From the NCBI GenBank assembly GCA_036244855.1, contig BQKZ01001439.1, positions 19,695-83,694 of the forward strand: 64,000 bases of DNA, given 5' to 3'. The stretch comes from Temnopleurus reevesii. Lineage: Eukaryota; Echinodermata; Echinoidea; Temnopleuroida; Temnopleuridae. The position numbers and the translations under genes were made by a program. Positions 11,477 to 24,769 of the stretch are shown here, piece by piece. Position 1 is the stretch's first letter. Each line of letters opens with the position of its first letter. A model generated the notes under the pieces. The model searched no databases. It saw only the letters and a list, made by a program, of their open reading frames with translations, and was not told where the DNA came from.

Positions 11477-13785
11477 ATTTTGAAGTGCAAGGCATTTAAT
11501 ACTATTTGAAATATTAATTAGATTTAGTGAAAAAATGTTGTTTTCAATAATATATATATATATTGTCACATCAAGGTAGATTTTTCCACCAGTTGTTTCA
11601 AAGTGCTTAGGCATATTTCAGACGTTTGATTAAAATGAAATTTCATTATTCTTTATCGGTTGTAGTCTACGTTCATTCTTATATTCTGCAAATCCAAACC
11701 ATAGACAGTGTTGTTTTTATGATACATATTTGTAATATTATGAAGAAATGATTTTTGTTGTACGTCTCTATTGAATCAAATGCTCTTTTGAAAAAGCAGG
11801 TAAGTTTGGACATATTCATTTTACCTTAAAACGAAAAAAAAAGAGAATAATTGTAAATGAATACACAAACAAATGTAGAGTTAATCAAACGACTTAGATA
11901 CCCCCCTCCCGAGATTTAATGTTTTATACAATGTACAAAAGGTAACGTGATTAATTGGACAAAGTGAGCAAATTTCATAGACACGACATTTTATCATCAC
12001 GATATTTTATCATGCGTTGTCAATTTGCACAAGTACCATCAGAACTCATCGTCCTTTTGTGATAGATGAAATCAACTGGCATGGCTATTTGGCGGTTGAA
12101 ACTTCCTCCTATATTCACAATACAATAGGAATGCTCAGATTGCCCAATTCATTACTAAGTATTGAGTAGATTCATACAATAAACCCACAATCCACAGGAG
12201 ACTGTTCCAGAGTAAAACCATTAGAATGATCATCTTCCAAGGGAAATCCAATAACTATAAATGAGATGAATGCAGTCTGCTGATGATTATATCGATGATG
12301 TAGAATGCTTGCAACATAACGACAAAATCGTATAAATATTCAATGTATATCAATATATTTTGCTGTATACTATACAATGAAAGCAATTAAGAAGTTTAGT
12401 ACATAAAATCTGCTTATAAAATAAAAAAAATACACACACAAATCTTTTATTAGAAAAAATAAACGCTGAATACGTTTGTAATTCGGTGGAGATAAATGTA
12501 TTATTATATTACAATGTATATTACAATCATTTACATTATATCGTATTCAAACCATGTGATATTATGGTTTGAAATAAGTACTGTATTTGGTTGTTTAGAA
12601 GTATTGTGGCTTACCTTGATTCGTTAAACTTGATTCATGAATTGTCTTGATATACATCAAATTTTGTATCGTCGTGATTATAAGTTTGGTATTTTGGGTA
12701 CAGTATACAATGATCTATATGAGGACTGAAGACTGAAAAAAACATTCGTTTGAAATAGGAAGCAAGCTTACATTAAAACCGGAAAAAGGTCACACCTGAA
12801 GAAGATTTATGGATCTGTTGAAATGTTCCATGAAACATGACGCCTCTCATCATGTCCTGTAAGAGTTTTCGTTTACACAGTCTGTGATTTACATATCTGT
12901 TTATTGAAGGAGAAGCAACCATGTCTTCCTATTAGCGGTTAGCGGTATATCAGGCATTCGTAAAAACTTGAGTCTGTAAAACCTACATGTGAATTGTCTT
13001 AGACCCCAAAATGTCACCCGAAGTTTATTGTTCACTTTTCAAATTAAAAATTATTTCAACTTTAAACATCAAGGCCGCTGGTATGTATGTATTTTAAATA
13101 ACTTAAGGTAACTACTAACAGTGAGTAGTACACCCAGTTACATGAAATTGAAAAGTTAATCTAGAATAATGGAGAAGCAAGATTATACAAAATCTTAATG
13201 TTTCAGAAGATTAAGAATGTGACCACTATTTTGCTCATTGATAAAAACAAATATCATACGTCAGTGAGGCCGCGAAACAAATATAAAAACCGGACTGTGT
13301 ATAAAGGCATACACCATTAGAACCTCATGTATTTTATGCTCAGATATACTTTCAAACTTTTCTAACTTTTGGAATTGCTCTCCGATTCTGTAAACAAAAC
13401 TTGATCTTTTCGTTACAGGTTGTAATAGGTATTTTTCCTCCAGCCGTTCTTCCCCTTTTGAGCCTTTTTAAGAGACAGAAGAGAGAAATAGACAGTCTAG
13501 AAGAGGTCTTCAACCGCTTCCAAATTATATATTACTAATATAAAATGAATATATACGATATTCATCATTCGATAAAACTTAACAAACTAAACTCCTTTAA
13601 ATCTCTGCATACCTGATTTTGCAGCCGTATTTCATCTGAAGCTAATCACAAGTTGAGACAAATCCTTCCTTCGAAAGTGGCCACTAAATTGAGTGGGAGT
13701 GACAACCATTTTACGTCAATTTGTGGTGCAATGATGTACGGTAATGGATTCATTTTCTCTCCTCACAATCTATTCTACTTTTCAG
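11477..13785. other. Unannotated AT-rich stretch
   Basis: No open frame of note and no recognisable repeat. A short TA tract is at 11559-11570. Likely intron or intergenic DNA. Confidence 0.4.
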
Positions 13786-13870
13786 CTTGTTGATTTAGTA
13801 ACTGGGGTAATCAATATTGAGAAACTTGCACTTTTGATGAGGCTGAATGATATAACCGTATTTTGGCAAA
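13786..13870 (+). CDS. Candidate internal exon, unidentified protein
   Basis: A very strong acceptor (TCTCCTCACAATC, TATTCTACTTTTCAG) is followed by 28 open codons starting LVDLVTGVINIEK and ending TVFWQ, then a possible donor A|GTATAA. If not spliced there, the frame stops at 13882. It would start in phase 0 and end in phase 1, which does not join directly to the next candidate at 22087. The peptide is not recognised. The acceptor is the best evidence; the donor is mediocre. Confidence 0.25.
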
Positions 13871-14261
13871 GTATAAACCCTTGACTTGGTTCCTTTTAAA
13901 TTTCATTTGAATGATAATAAGAAAAATGGAATGCAGAACATCAAGCAAGAAGATCAAAGTATATGCCCATTTTGGTAAAGTAGGTTGTGATGCTTAAATC
14001 CAATAACTATTGTTCACTTTGTTAGACCGACGTTTTCGTTAGTCTTATTTCATAGTGTCATTCTGATCAAATTACTTTTGTTTTATGTATTGCTATGTTG
14101 TCATAGATAATAATGATATACGAAAGTCATTAAACTACTTTTCATATCAAGTTTCATTGGAGACTTTTCATAACCATGATAATGTTATTCCTTGTTTACA
14201 ATTCAGTAAGGTGATACGATAAACTTTAATTCACACGCAATTTTCCAGCATTGATCAAAAT
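13871..14261. other. Unannotated AT-rich stretch
   Basis: Nothing recognised between the weak exon candidate and the minus-orientation SINE. Confidence 0.4.
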
Positions 14262-14457
14262 ACACACTGGAAATGGTGCAACTTTGTACCCTCAGAGATA
14301 TAGAGTAATACAACACTGGTAACATATTTTAGGGTGAAATATTGCACCTTTATTATAAAATACTTGTATTAAAAATGTAGGAGTTGTGGAGGTTGAGCCA
14401 TGAGGGGTCACTTATTTTCAAAGCAGACTGCTAGTTTACCGACTGAGCTGGTCGCCG
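14262..14457 (-). mobile_element. tRNA-derived SINE S1, minus orientation
   Basis: Minus strand reads ACCAGCTCAGTCGGTAAACT (A-box region), a degenerate GGCTCAACCTCC in the B-box position, then a GGTGCAATATTTCACCC-like tail ending CCAGTGTGT at 14262. The same family occurs in plus orientation 200 bp downstream. Confidence 0.65.
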
Positions 14458-14599
14458 TTTTCGACTGATGGACGGGTTTTTTAAAAAAAAAATGATATAC
14501 ATTCATTATGTGTACATTATAAGTTATGTTTTTTTAATCGCTGATCAGGCTATACTCTGTATAAATATTCGTGAATTAATGAAAAAGAAATATTCCAAT

Positions 14600-14903
14600 T
14601 CTTCAACCGGACCGATCCATTTCCCGTGAACAAAATATCAAAGCATTTGCTCGTGGCCATTTCGCAATGAGAGCAGATATGCAGCTCAGTCGGTGAATCG
14701 TCTGATCTTGAATGAAGCGATCCTTCGTGGCGTGGCCGGGTTTGAACCCAAAAAGCTGCTACTGTTGTAAATATTTTGCAAAATCTTGCAAACTGAGAAA
14801 ATTAGTAAAACTGCACCTTTCTGAAATAAATATTATATTGCACCCAAACTGATGCTTCCAGTATTGCAAGGTTCAATATCGCACCCTTGTTTCTTAGTGT
14901 GTA
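14600..14903 (+). mobile_element. tRNA-derived SINE S1, plus orientation
   Basis: The tRNA-like head is GCAGCTCAGTCGGTGAATCG (A box) and GGGTTTGAACCC (B box) about 14672-14750. The tail contains CTGCACCTTTCTGAAATAAA, TTGCACCC blocks and ends TTCTTAGTGTGTA. Upstream sequence from about 14612 is also shared with the copy at 10300. A and B boxes imply RNA polymerase III origin. With the minus copy at 14262 it forms a head-to-head pair. Confidence 0.7.
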
Positions 14904-15953
14904 GAGCTACGTCAATTGATTGTGGTTATAAATTGTTTCAACCTTTTGATGACAGCATGAAAGTGAAACTCAAATGTTAAAACGGGCTTTAAGTTAGATA
15001 GTCTGGAAGTTTACCGCATCAAACCTTTAAAATTCGACCGTTAAAGTGGCATGAAATCATTTACATTAATTGTCAAGGTAGGCCTCCCATATTTAATTTA
15101 TTTGACGGTTGCTTTGTGCAAAAGGGACGTAGGCGTTGGATTGTCGCTTTTTTCAAGAAATATTTGTAGACTTCCAAAAACCTGTTTCTCGATTTTTACG
15201 GATAAAAAAAAATCTAGATCACTAAATCATAATAAATATCAATTATTATGATTTCTTTCGATATTTCCGCACATGATAAACGATGTTGTTATATAACACT
15301 CACACAAGTGATATCTAAATAAGATATGAATGTAGTAGAATTTGATAATTTTAACCAATCAATCTACAAATTTTATATTCATATACATATTAGAAAACAT
15401 CAAAATAAATGAAATTGCAATATTGGTGTGCTAAAATGTTTTCATTCATTCAGCAAGTTAAAGAAATTAATAATTGGCGCAAGCCAACTGTTGTTGTATG
15501 TTCGTCTCTCTTGTATAGACACTCTCAAAGTGAACCTGACTAAACATGACGTATGTTTTAGTCAAATTTGACTCAAACTTATGTTAAGTTTGATCGAATT
15601 TCAGTCAAACTCATTTGGTTCATTTTTCAAATTCACAATCAAAATGTTGTACCTAAATATTTGAAAATATAGGTATAGTGGAGAACTGATCCCTGGAATC
15701 ATAAAACGTACGGGCATGCACTTATGCTTTTTTCTTTAGATACTTATCTGAATCCATACATGTATATTTTTATTCAATTTACTTTTGTTTCTTTTATTTC
15801 ACGGCTATAGTCTGCACGTTATCAACAAAGTAATGACTGCCACCCCTTTCCCTTATTAATCTAAATTGTCACATATTTGTAACCCATAACATGTCATTCA
15901 TGACACAGCTATTTTAGGGCCCCATTACAAGCCGCCCGGTCGGTAAAGCCCCG
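14904..15953. other. Unannotated AT-rich stretch
   Basis: No gene is supported. An ATG at 15051 followed by eight codons and AAG|GTAGGC could be a tiny first exon but has no other support. Repeated AGTCAAATTTGACTCAAACT-like motifs at about 15558-15610 are the only local structure. Confidence 0.35.
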
Positions 15954-16079
15954 GTCACATATAGGACCCCGGAAGCAACACGATTCACCCCGACTTGTTG
16001 TTCCGAGGCAGTTAACTTTGAATTAACAGCGAGTCGGGGTGAATCGTGTTGCCTCCGGGGTCCTATGTGACCGGGGCTT
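15954..16079. mobile_element. Palindromic element P2, copy 2
   Basis: AAGCCCCGGTCACATATAGG at the left and CCTATGTGACCGGGGCTT at the right, with arms continuing through CCCCGGAAGCAACACGATTC to a centre at about 16018. It is nearly a perfect hairpin. The minus-strand open frame at 15914-16108 is only this palindrome. Confidence 0.9.
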
Positions 16080-17026
16080 TGGGCCGACGGTCTAGATGAC
16101 GAGCTCATAGCAAAATGATCTATCGGTGTTGATCAATCAGACTCCTCGTTAGCACATGATTATTTACCATATTGTTTACAAAGTACCATGACATTGATGA
16201 ATATCTGCAGCGTGAACGCACAGGTGAAATTCCAATTAGCGGTCACATGATACAATAACGTTATGTGTGCATGTAATGTTGTGGTGGACGCTGTAGCTTG
16301 TTGGTGCACCGCGATGGAGCTGAAACTCCTCCGACAAACATGACAAAGATGGTAGGCAGTAGGGTAGGCTGGGATTTACTGAAGGTGTTTAACCTTTGAA
16401 GAAAAAATTGCCAATTAATGATTCCCAGAAATAGCTATGCTTTTCACTGCACAACGTAACGTAACACTTTTGTGTGAAGAAGTTTTGTAGAAATATCTAT
16501 GAACATAGTTTCTGGTTTCGGCTATATGGTCATTGCTCATTAGCAATAAATGTTACCCCCAAATACCCCTAATTGAATTACAAGATGGGTGAAAGGTCTT
16601 GATGTACTAGATCAAACGCTGTGATTAGAAGAATGTTAGATGCATTGCGTATATGTATGCTAGGGTGTATCTGTAATATGGAGGTTTCGATTTCATTCGT
16701 CACAGTCACATTCGACCAGAAATAAAGGTAAACCAATGTCAACACGTCCACTGATCTCTTTCGTTTACTAGTTCCAGATGACGTCACAATTGCAGCTGCA
16801 CTATAGATAGGGGTCGTCTACGGGCTATTCACATATCAATGATCGAAAGGGATAATCGAGAACCGATAGCTACAGATCAATTAAAAATATGACGTAACAA
16901 TGCTCAGCTGCGCCTAAAAAAAATGTGACGTTTTCGTCAGATCGACTGTTAATGTAACTGTATATGACGAGTGAAATTGAAACCGTCATAATAATGAACG
17001 TGTATCATCACGTATGAGTATGTGTA
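16080..17026. other. Unannotated stretch
   Basis: No gene recognised. GC rises slightly around 16290-16360 (GGTGCACCGCGATGGAGCTG) but no phase-consistent exon was found. Confidence 0.35.
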
Positions 17027-17150
17027 TGAGAGAGGGAGAAAGAGAGAAAGAGAGATGAGGGGTGGGAGAGGGAAAGAGAGAGAGAATGTATGTGTGCGTG
17101 CGCGTGTATGTATGTGTGTGTGTGTGTGTGTATGTGTGTGTCAGTGGGGA
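17027..17150. repeat. Compound (GA)n and (TG)n microsatellite
   Basis: AGAGAGAAAG-type purine repeats run into a TGTGTG tract with CGCG steps. Overlapping open frames are artefacts. Confidence 0.9.
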
Positions 17151-18226
17151 ACTACCGATATGAATTATCAGCATCAGCCAAACTCGTAAATTCTAATACA
17201 CGTAATTATCAATTAATATCAATACACAATAGAATAACATTAACAAATAGGAGAAATGATTTAGAATCATGAAGCATAATATCCAATATTAATATTGATA
17301 CAAATCGTCCGCGTTTTCACAAAGTGACGAGAGCCAGTGAGTTACAAATCCATTGAAACGACGTGTCCTTCTGTATATAGAATTAACACGCTGTTCGATA
17401 GGATGCTCGTTGAATTGGCGCTATGTCTGGATTTTTTTTGTCTTCATGCAACAATACACTATGGCTCCCGTCACTTCATGAAAACACAGACGAATTAGTT
17501 CTTTGTAGCTCCCGATGTAACCGCATGACAGACATACTTACAGTTTGAATCCTTCTCCAGCATTAAGACGCATGCGAATATTTCGTCGTCATGGGCTAAA
17601 ATCGAGACAAAATTTATCCGACGAGAGATTAAATTAATCTACCTCTATCCTATAGCAATGTGCAGATGTACAGGAATGGTTGTTTATAGCCAGCGTAGTC
17701 TAAATAAAGCTTCATTGCTACTTTTGATAAGCATATTGATCAATGTACCATTATGCTAGTGATGTACATGAATGATCCTTCAATATAATACAGTATAATC
17801 TGAATTAAACTCCCAAGCTGCTCATGCTAAACATGTGGATTAATAAACCCTCAGCTCGTTTCTATAAACACCGCTCACATGAAAAAGTGTGTTTGGTAAC
17901 GAGAGTATGTATATAGACATAACCAGAACTGTCTCGTTCCTCAGGGCAAAACGTCCAAAGAACTAGTTTCGATGAAATGTGAGATCACTGTTGCACCGTA
18001 CATATTTTAAATGGTTTGTAAAACCCTTGTACATTAACTATGAATTATTCAGCTTGATAACAATAACAGAAGATGCAGCTTTAACAGGAAGTAAGATGTA
18101 CGATGTGGACAATTCCCCAATTACATTGGACAAATAAATTGCAAAACCAATATTGTAAAGAAAGAAAACCCAGGAAATGTGAAGTGTGTTATATAGAACG
18201 AATGAAGAGTCGTCCGATATTACGGT
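17151..18226. other. Unannotated stretch
   Basis: No gene is supported. GC and CpG are mildly raised near 17300-17420 but stops interrupt every frame. Confidence 0.35.
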
Positions 18227-18370
18227 ATAGTTGCCCACCTGGCGGATCCCCATCACATACAGGGATCATGCATGATATTGAGATTCTAAAGATCCATAAC
18301 TTTTCAATTGATAATCCGATTTTTGTTCAAATTTTGACAGTTTGTTCATCACACTACCAACCGGCTACTG
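18227..18370. repeat. Dispersed repeat R2, third copy
   Basis: The blocks GCCCACCTGGCGGATCCCCA, GATTCTAAAGATCCATAACT and AATTTTGACAGTTTGTTCATC match, in order, the inverted pair at 3360-3790. It explains the tail of the 94-codon open frame starting at 18103. Confidence 0.5.
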
Positions 18371-18827
18371 ACAACTCAATAATTTAATTGGGGTATTCAA
18401 GTTGAGGCATTATCAATTTTAAATCATTGAATATAATGGAAAGCAAGTGTTACTTTACAAGTTTGAGCTAATGAGGATGTGAGTTGGTTCAAGAAGATTC
18501 GTGGCCAATGTGGCCCAATCATAAACGCGTACTCGTGGATGAGGAACGTTGAACGTGAGTAATATCGTTACAAAAGCACGTCAGGAAAGACCTCGAAATC
18601 TGCCCACTTCTAATTAATCGGATAATGCAGTAGTTCTTACGACAAAGTTTCCTCTAAGCACGGCAATTTCCCGATTCAAACTATCTTTTAATAACGCGTT
18701 TTCGTAACACTGCTCAAACACGGTCATTATACTTCAAAATACTCTCTGTAATAATGCCACTACTCGAGTTTCAATCTCTAGTTTTGCCTAATCCATCACG
18801 ATGTGCATTACCATCCCATCGTTAATC
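18371..18827. other. Unannotated stretch before gap
   Basis: Nothing recognised up to the N-run. Confidence 0.4.
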
Positions 18828-19043
18828 NNNNNNNNNNNNNNNNNNNNNNNNNNNNNNNNNNNNNNNNNNNNNNNNNNNNNNNNNNNNNNNNNNNNNNNNN
18901 NNNNNNNNNNNNNNNNNNNNNNNNNNNNNNNNNNNNNNNNNNNNNNNNNNNNNNNNNNNNNNNNNNNNNNNNNNNNNNNNNNNNNNNNNNNNNNNNNNNN
19001 NNNNNNNNNNNNNNNNNNNNNNNNNNNNNNNNNNNNNNNNNNN
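18828..19043. other. Assembly gap (N-run)
   Basis: 216 unknown bases. Open frames spanning it are meaningless. Confidence 0.99.
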
Positions 19044-19296
19044 TGGGTTGGTAGGAGATAAGTTATAACAATTATCGGCGATATTAACTCACCTTTAGTC
19101 GTTAATCAAACATATCGATTAATATGTCAATGATGATCAGATAATGAACTTAAAGATATAGATTCGTTGGTCGAAATGCAGAAAGTGATGTAAAACGAGC
19201 TAACGTATTCACAAATTGCTTTACATGCATAAATATAACTGTGTACGAAATTAGGAGAGGATTTTTGGACGTATTCTGGAGTATTTTACGTCGAAC

Positions 19297-19396
19297 ATGT
19301 CAGTCAGTCATTATTCTTACGATGTGCTAAGTGCTTTCGCACGGGGGAGCTTCGGTCCAGAATGGGCGGAGCGATCGGTGGTATTATCTGCGGCGT
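19297..19396 (+). CDS. Candidate first coding exon, frame uncertain
   Basis: A locally GC-rich block ends at a GTGAGT donor (19397). Two plus-strand starts fit: an ATG at 19297 (peptide begins MSVSHYSYDVLSAF) or a better-context ATG within CCAGAATGGGC (peptide MGGAIGGIICGV, with A at -3 and G at +4). The second frame is also open well upstream. The minus strand is open too, with a CATC|GTAAGA donor. The GC rise against the AT-rich surroundings suggests coding or promoter sequence, but strand and frame are not settled. Confidence 0.25.
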
Positions 19397-21788
19397 GTGA
19401 GTTTGCATTCATTTTGTATGTGAAGCATGTTGTGTTAGAGAGTACGACCGCAGCATCAGTTTTTATTTTGCGATAATTAAGCCATTTCTTGATCATTTTT
19501 ATTCAAACAAGCTATAAACAATGATAAACATGCTCTAATCTGCTATTGAAAGACTGCATTATGGTAATACTTTTACTCCAGCTCACAAAGTAGTTAGATA
19601 TCTGAAGCGCCATCTCTCCCAAAACTAATCTTTCGGTTTAAAGTGGCAAATCAAAAAACGCAGATGTAGGCTTTTGGAATAAGTCTATACCCGTAGCCAT
19701 ATTGATTTGAATATTTCAATACTTTCTCTTAATTGGAACCGACTGATTTGTGAATTTATGTCATAAATACACAATTCAGCACATGGCGTAATATGATTTG
19801 TTTTGTAATCTGAACAAATTTAATGCATTTTTTGTTAGTTTTATCATTTTACCGTGCACACATTAGCACCAGATGACGAGATGTCTCTGTTGGACAAGTG
19901 ATTATCAATCTTGACATCAATTACTATTATCGTTCATATTCTATGGAATTACTCGTAGTTAGATACGAACAAGAAGTATGGAATTACACGACTAACCAAT
20001 TTGAAAAGTAAACTAACTCGAAATATTTTTTTTTGTAAATTATTAATTACGAATCAGTGGATTTACCGTGATAAAATGTACTTATAGGCTTATAAGCATG
20101 TAATTGCTATGACAGAGTCCCTCATGAATAAAATCATGGTTAGCTATCGTCCACGTACAGAGTAACATTCACAGATTATTCATTTTTTAAAATCTTATTC
20201 ATTCATTATATATTTTCTTGCTGGATGAACATGAATTCACATATGAGCAGTGATGAGGGAGACGCTTTTTTGTTACCAAGAAATTACTATGATAATTCCT
20301 TGTTTGTACAAATGTTTTGGATCGGTTTAGTTTTGGGCCAAATTTTATTTTCCGAACTACCTCCCCGTCTTCCTTCTTAATCTTCAAGTTGTTATTAATT
20401 TCCCCAAACTCAGGACAAATCGATCTTCATTATTCCTCACCAAGTACTCATGAACCAACCAGACATTGAAGTACTCAATCCAGTGTGAGGGAGACTTTTT
20501 TTTCGAATGAGGTCTTAGTAGGGGCTACTGGTGTGACGGTATTGTTCATTAACAAATATTTTATTAGTACTACATTATATCGTAACTATACCTGAGTAAA
20601 GTGTAGGTAAATTTGTATTACAGTTTGTTTTATTGATATTATTCCTGTAAATTCATTCGTAAATCCCACAATGCCTTCATAACGAGCACGTGGAAAAACC
20701 AGGTGACATATCAAACCTTATTCAATCGAGCAAAATATTATATTCATTAATATGTTTATTGGAATCTATCTGGTCCAACAATGTGGGGGCAAAAAGGCAC
20801 ACTTGTAATAAAAGTTTGCCACCTAATTTGATATAGGTTTTGCATTTTAGAATTCATTAATTAAAAAATAATAAGATACGTTATCAATTTTCTAAGCTAA
20901 AATGCTTGCATCAATGATGCACAATCTGACTACAGCAATGTTACAACCAAATCGATACTGTAACAAGAAAATACGATCTTTAGCAGACATAATAATATAA
21001 AACACGCCTACCATATGTCATTTCCACGAAATGCTCCAAGCCGTATGGTTATTTTTGTTGAATTAGACAAAGAACATAAATTGTCTGTGTTTGTTTTCAT
21101 TTACTAGTGAAGCAATCATATAAAGTTCATTACGAACCTGAGTGCTCGATCATATATTCTGGTATTTGCTTTTATAGTCTAGGTATTCCCAGCATAAATC
21201 AAATTTATTTTATGGTCCCTGGATAAAATCCGCAAAAATTAGCGAGGGCATGCATGCGTGGATGATGCACACACGTACTGTGCAGGCAGAACGAATTCAG
21301 CATTAGCTAAGTGTGTTCTCTACGATTATCGAACATGATTGTTATGATCCGCAAAACGAAATGAATTTACATTCGAGAATTTGTTGGCTATCTATAATAT
21401 AAAAGCAGATTCCTCCCCACTAATTTTTGTACACAAGTGTAAAGCAGGTGTCGCACCTAATGTCTATCTGGTGATTGAATACTACGGGAAACACCTTTTG
21501 TCTACTTGAGGCAGTGAAAAGGTTTGATTGGGAAGATTTTTTTTTAGCTTTTCCACTTAATTTGTCCGCCACGATTGTAACGAATTATTTGAAACATACA
21601 ATGTAAATAGTTATAAAATGTGATTGATTACTAATAGTGAAATACTTCAAAACATCATTAAAAATTTGTATTCAACATGCCCACTTGGAAAAGGCATGGC
21701 ATGGCATGAGTTCGAACCCCACAGTTGGCGCAATTCTTAAATATGCCGCACACTGAGGACCTTTCTGACAAAAAGGTAACATTACACC
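19397..21788. other. Unannotated stretch with R3, copy 2
   Basis: The R3 relative is at 19543-19640 (TATTGAAAGACTGCATTATG). A charged minus-strand frame at 20199-20387 has no supporting splice sites. Near 21700-21790 a B-box-like GAGTTCGAACCCC and CCGCACACTGAGGACC suggest an S1-type SINE fragment leading into the duplicated block. Confidence 0.4.
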
Positions 21789-23546
21789 TAAAGGATGCTC
21801 CCAGTGTCCAGTGTTGGAAGATGCAATAATGTATATTCTTTTAACTTGTTGTGTATATTCGAAAATGCCTAATATATATATTTCTTTCATGTTTCCTCAT
21901 TGATCTGTTGATTATCGATTTCATATGTTATGAGCTTCATTTTAAAAATCAAATAAGATCATACGAGTAGTACGACTTCCAAGACTTAATAACCATTATA
22001 GGCGTTGTAATTGATGTGAATCATAATCATCTGTACTGTTCAATATAAAAGCGTTTTTTCACGTTTCAATATTCACCCTTTTGTAGATTTTCGAATACGA
22101 GAAACTAACCGATGAACATCATAACATTTATAGTGCATATACTACCGGTTGGTAGGCACGAGGAAGGTGAGAAATCAATGCATATACTGACTAAAAAAGG
22201 GTTCTACGGAAGCTCTCACCTTACAAAGACAATTCCTCCAAGACAAAAATAATAGGTATGTTTTGACGGATATATCCCTTGAGAATCACTTCATTCTCAA
22301 TTCGGCAGCTGTCGGTGACCTATGTTTTAATAGCCACTTATTAACATGACGACTCGGGTTTCACCGTAGCTTCCCGCCCAAATCTCACAAACCATCGCAA
22401 TTAGCGAGGTAATTTGAGCATGGAATCTGCGCACATACCAATTAGGCATGGCAAATCAAACGACTGGATCAACACATAAGTTCACCTGTCCCGTCCACTC
22501 TCTATCCCACCCCCTTCCCGGGAGTGCTCCACATAAAAATATAAACAAACAGGGAGCTGATAGAGTACACACAACTGCGAATCCTTTTTTGTACATTATT
22601 AAACTTACAAATTAAACTGCTTATTTCAACTCTAAAATATGTAAATAACACAAATGTGATTGGTTTGATTTTGTTACATTTTACACTTTCCTGATGTTCA
22701 AGCTGATGTTAAAACCTAACGCCATGTGGTTTCCAATGATTTTCCATTTGCCATTTTAAATGCACAGAGAACGTGTTTAATTCAGGGGTTCAAAGTGATT
22801 TTACTCTCGCATGAAGATGAATACCGGTAGTCTTTCCTAACCATGCTAACCCGTGGCTCGTATGTCTTGATTAACCTTTACTGGCTTTGTAATTTACTAT
22901 TCATGGGAAAAATAAATTGGAGAATAAGTAAAACATCAAACTTCATTTAGAGTACGCGAATGAACTGATTGTTCCAAAGGACGCCATGACAACAGGAGTC
23001 ATGCTATTTCTTTTTATTTTCATATATCATTCAAATGTTATTGGAATTTATTTTTATCATGACCTTTTGCGTCACAATTTCCCTCTTATACTTAAAAAAA
23101 AACTTGGTTACGAGCATCCGATTTCTTAGTCCTTTTATAAATAAATTTCATTGCAATGTTATCAAAGGTTTACAAACCGATCGAAATACTTTCCTTGCCC
23201 ATGAAAAATGAGATTTATCGGGACGCGTAAAGGGCACAAGATAATGAATTCGTTTCTAGGAACCAAGATACTCTCTTGATCGAAACAATCAAGTCAAGAA
23301 AAAATCTCCGATGTCAAAAGCCTCCATTTGTCATTTTGATCGGTAAGGATTTTTTCCAAGGATTTTTTTTTTCGTTTTTGTCCTTGCTAAATCCATCTTC
23401 GTAATATCTTGTGTTTTCTAAAACACATTTTTAAAGGACCAAAGGAAAATTGTTGAAGGTTATCAATTTTCAGGTTTATTTCAATCCATCTTTATTGATC
23501 TTAACATTGTACAGTTCGCTTCATGTATTAAGATGGATGAAAATTG
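21789..23546. repeat. 1,758-bp direct duplication, copy A
   Basis: From TAAAGGATGCTCCCAGTG to GATGGATGAAAATTG this block matches 25104-26861. The offset is 3315 at both ends, so there is no net length difference, and no substitution was noticed in the parts compared by eye. Copy A ends exactly at the isolated N (23547), which is followed by a G-run. This looks like an assembly or haplotype duplication. Confidence 0.95.
22087..22151 (+). CDS. Candidate internal exon, unidentified (copy A)
   Basis: A strong acceptor (CAATATTCACCCTTTTGTAG) is followed by 21 open codons, IFEYEKLTDEHHNIYSAYTT then G, and a donor TTG|GTAGGC before the in-frame TAG. Only this frame stays open. It starts in phase 0 and ends in phase 2. 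It could join a later exon at an alternative acceptor at 27708, which also needs phase 2. The block is present twice because it lies in the 1.76-kb duplication. Protein not recognised. Confidence 0.35.
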
Positions 23547-23547
23547 N

Positions 23548-24769
23548 GGGGGGGGCTGTTGTCTTTATTGTTTGATTTTGTATTTCTGTCCCCATTTTAG
23601 AATAGGTGATGGGATATCTTTAGAAATCCTTTTTTATTTATGCAGCCCCCATATGTAACCCCCCTCCCCCCACTTAATTGAGAAAAAAATTACAGAAAAT
23701 CATCTAAAAAGATCTAAGAATGGAGAGATTTTGAATACTTGTTTGAAAAAAAGCATTGCTTGAAAATGGGTTTGTATACTTCAGCTATTTGTCAGCACAT
23801 TGGACTATAATTGCGGATTCTTTTGGGCTTTCTGGCTTTTTAACGCAACAAATGAACCCGATAATTCATTGTAAATTAAAAAAAAAACTTAGAATAGGAA
23901 TACATTCAGTTCTTCAACATTGGAAGGCATGGCTTGAATTATAAATATATAGATATTTGAATTAAATCGGAGCGGTTCAATTATATCTTGAGTACGTCGC
24001 ACCCATCCCCCCCCCCCTCCTTAAAAGTTAGCGTAAAGGAACTGACAATATAACAATTTACTGTACCAAATATGACAAATCTGAGACACTAAACTCTATA
24101 TGGTAGGTAAATACGTATTACAGGATATAAGATCAAATAAGTGGTCTTATTGTCATCCTTTTGTAATGAAGATGTTGCTCATATATTTTATCCTGAAACA
24201 AATGTATCCAACATAATTGGCTGATAATAAATCAATATTCTAACATCAAGTGTTAATGGTACTATTGGGTTATTCTTAATGATTTTTAGCTAAATCCTTG
24301 TTTTCCTTTAAATATTTGATATTGCATTTCCGTCTCATTTCTACATTGAAAACATCATAATTTCTATGTGTAATACATCCACATGTGTTTTAATAGTTGG
24401 CTTTCACTAAACCTGTAAAACGTCTTCAATGTAGTTTTTGGTGTAATTTGAAATTTATGATAATACATATAAATCTTATTTATTAATTTTGACATTAATA
24501 AACATAAATCGAAAAAGATATTTAAAGCAGCACACTCAAAGAAATATTCTAGGTAATTTATGTGTTCTGTACCTCATATTATTATTGAGGTTCAATGCAT
24601 GTATAAGCTTACAGATTTTTTTTTAATTTAACTAAATCGATTTTAGACTGATGTGAGATAAATTGTACTTCTACAGGCATCACAGCGATTAAAATCGCTT
24701 TTTACTACTCACCAGAGTAAATATATAGCTAAAATTTAGAAAAAAGTATGTACCAACTAGAAGCTAGAA
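23548..24769. other. Unannotated stretch between duplicate copies
   Basis: Begins with a G-run at the N junction. C-runs are at about 23661 and 24008. The 62-codon open frame at 23756 has no splice support. Nothing else recognised. Confidence 0.4.

Noticed and set aside
11309..11509. 66- and 75-codon frames near 11.3-11.5 kb, also seen at 9.5 kb
   Set aside because: They cross the P2 palindrome or lie in the duplicated locus, with no splice or homology support.
18801..19061. Open frames across the N-run
   Set aside because: Unknown bases cannot stop a frame; the peptides are meaningless.
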